From positions 31,795,366 through 31,859,365 of the forward strand of contig CM057135.1 of the NCBI GenBank assembly GCA_029964075.1: a stretch of 64,000 bases of DNA, read 5' to 3'. The translations under genes and the position numbers were made by a program. Source of the DNA: Patiria pectinifera. Lineage: Eukaryota > Echinodermata > Asteroidea > Valvatida > Asterinidae. The notes under the pieces are model-generated. The model searched no databases and was not told where the DNA came from. It saw nothing but the letters and a program-made list of their open reading frames with translations. Positions 62,660-64,000 of the stretch are shown here, piece after piece; position 1 is the stretch's first letter; each line of letters starts with the position of its first letter.

Positions 62660-64000
62660 TGTTGAGGAATGATGTTAATTCAAGAAAAGCATGGATTTTC
62701 TGCGGCAATCGCAACTTCAGGACTAAATCACACAAAACAATAGCCTTACTGGGCCAAGGACTTTGATGGCAATCCATTTCCTTTATGCGGATGTTATCAC
62801 GGCCACTTCACTGACGTCATAAAAAAAACACGTCCCCGCTCCCCCCTTTTGTGTTGGTCATTGTTTTACCAGAATCTCGGGAATTCTTTTGAGATATCGG
62901 GGGGTGCTAGTGATCAATAGTCTAGGGTGTGTATAGGGAATTGGTGGAGGGTACTTCTGTCATGCGTACCCTGCTGGGTATATCTTAACACGCCGTAACC
63001 GCAAGAAATATTAGACACTGCATGAAATTTTCTACAGGAATTTCTAAGTAAAATATCTAGTATGCAGAAATAATTCCAAAGGTGCCATGCGGCGGTATAA
63101 TCACAGTTGCCCCCCCCCCCCCCCACAACCGCGTATGATAAGACTACGAGTATCACGACACAGTGTGGCGCATTTGGCTGTACTAACGGTAAAGCCCCTG
63201 GAAAAGGCGCCTAGCTGCCATTGACATTTCTTCGACATTGAGTCAAGTGCACAAAGAATTGGGCTCAAATTGAAAGCACGTACCGGTAGTGGGTCACAAC
63301 GTAAGAATAATAATAGGCTTTGCATGGTACGACTTGCGCAAGGGAATAAATAGGGTTAGGGTATGGGACTTTCACTGCATAGGTTTAGGCTCATCCATTT
63401 GAAATCATCTACATATTTTATATATGTTTTTTCCATTTGAAATCTTGTATAAATATATGTTTGAACATTCTATCCATTGCAGTGACAAGTAGGATCTACC
63501 CTAAAGCAACTAGATACATCAAGAGCAATTTGCTGGATTCAAAATTGTACCGAGGCAACAATAAACTAATTTTGCGTATCATGGCATGAACTTATCTACA
63601 ATTTCATATTCCTTCGACCCGGCCCGCAGGTGATTATGAATGCGTGTTTTATTTAAGTGTTTAAACAAGAGAGCAGAAAAAGATCTGTGATCGTTATATA
63701 AAGGTATACTTCATTTTATCAAACACAAGACACTGCAGGCAAATGCGTATTATATTAAGTGCTGGAACAAGATAACATAAAATTGTAGACAGATCTGTAG
63801 TTGAAATCATCGCATTTTTGTCAGTCGATTATTTTTTTTTCATTTCTTTTTTTTTTTAAACCGGTTTTATACCAGCAAAGTCATTGCATGATTCCTCAAT
63901 ATGAAAGAAAACAAAGCGAGGCTAAGCGAAGTTTACCCAACCCGAACCAGGATGTTTACCGTTGACTCACCTTTTTTCCCGGTTCATAAAGGCTCAAGTT
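62660..64000. other. Upstream region of esterase B
   Basis: Intergenic. It is partly alignable to the upstream region of copy A (shared ggattttctgcggca-like start, agggaataaatag, gaacttatctacaat). A C14-C16 homopolymer lies near 63108-63124. No exon is recognised to the end of the window. Confidence 0.5.

Larger units (their letters stand above)
57044..63610. repeat. Tandem duplication, unit B (esterase gene B)
   Basis: Second copy of the duplicated block, direct orientation, offset about 6.58 kb from unit A. The right boundary is near tgaacttatctacaat (about 63590-63605), after which the sequences no longer resemble each other. The intact second gene means this is a gene duplication, or two haplotypes laid end to end. 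Confidence 0.92.

Noticed and set aside
63100..63130. Poly-C run as a regulatory element
   Set aside because: A simple homopolymer with no supporting context.

Overview
This is metazoan nuclear DNA: coding segments are short exons with GT-AG introns, intergenic DNA is AT-rich, and the gene set includes Dachsous, NEK1, a DEG/ENaC channel, kynurenine/2-aminoadipate aminotransferases and cholinesterase-like proteins. This set plus a tRNA-derived SINE suggests an invertebrate, probably a deuterostome such as a hemichordate, echinoderm or cephalochordate; I cannot name the species. Two runs of exactly 500 N (24461-24960 and 49961-50460) are scaffold gaps.

Layout. 1-9429 (+): two tandem AADAT-like (kynurenine aminotransferase II) genes. 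The first enters from outside the window with only its C-terminal exons; the second is complete (12 exons, 435 residues by my splicing). 10421-15587 (-): a DEG/ENaC-type sodium channel with clear TM1, extracellular Cys-rich and TM2 exons but an unresolved middle. 19701-24460 (-): the 3' part of a NEK1 gene, cut by the first gap. 25458-27375 (-): a small secreted PAN/apple plus LamG-like protein with an apparent one-base frameshift. 31590-46616 (-): 18 phase-consistent exons (2,741 residues) of Dachsous, lacking its N-terminus. 50461 to about 63610: a tandem duplication of about 6.6 kb, each copy carrying a three-exon gene (-) for a membrane-anchored protein with two type-B carboxylesterase domains. 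The first domain keeps the Ser-Glu-His triad. The second has lost the nucleophile, the oxyanion glycines and the histidine.

The genes do not form a pathway. Two local themes are tandem duplication (the aminotransferase pair, the esterase pair, and the internal duplication of the esterase domain) and non-autonomous repeats in introns: a SINE, a fold-back element, a tRNA-like element, a 12/11-bp minisatellite and a palindrome-bearing tandem repeat.

The best candidate for something unusual is the paired double-domain esterase/pseudo-esterase membrane protein. Its two copies differ in a patchy way: nearly identical 3' ends, and clustered changes around the degenerate active site of domain 2 and in a loop of domain 1. 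All exon boundaries come from reading splice sites and phases by eye; no alignment or transcript data were available.
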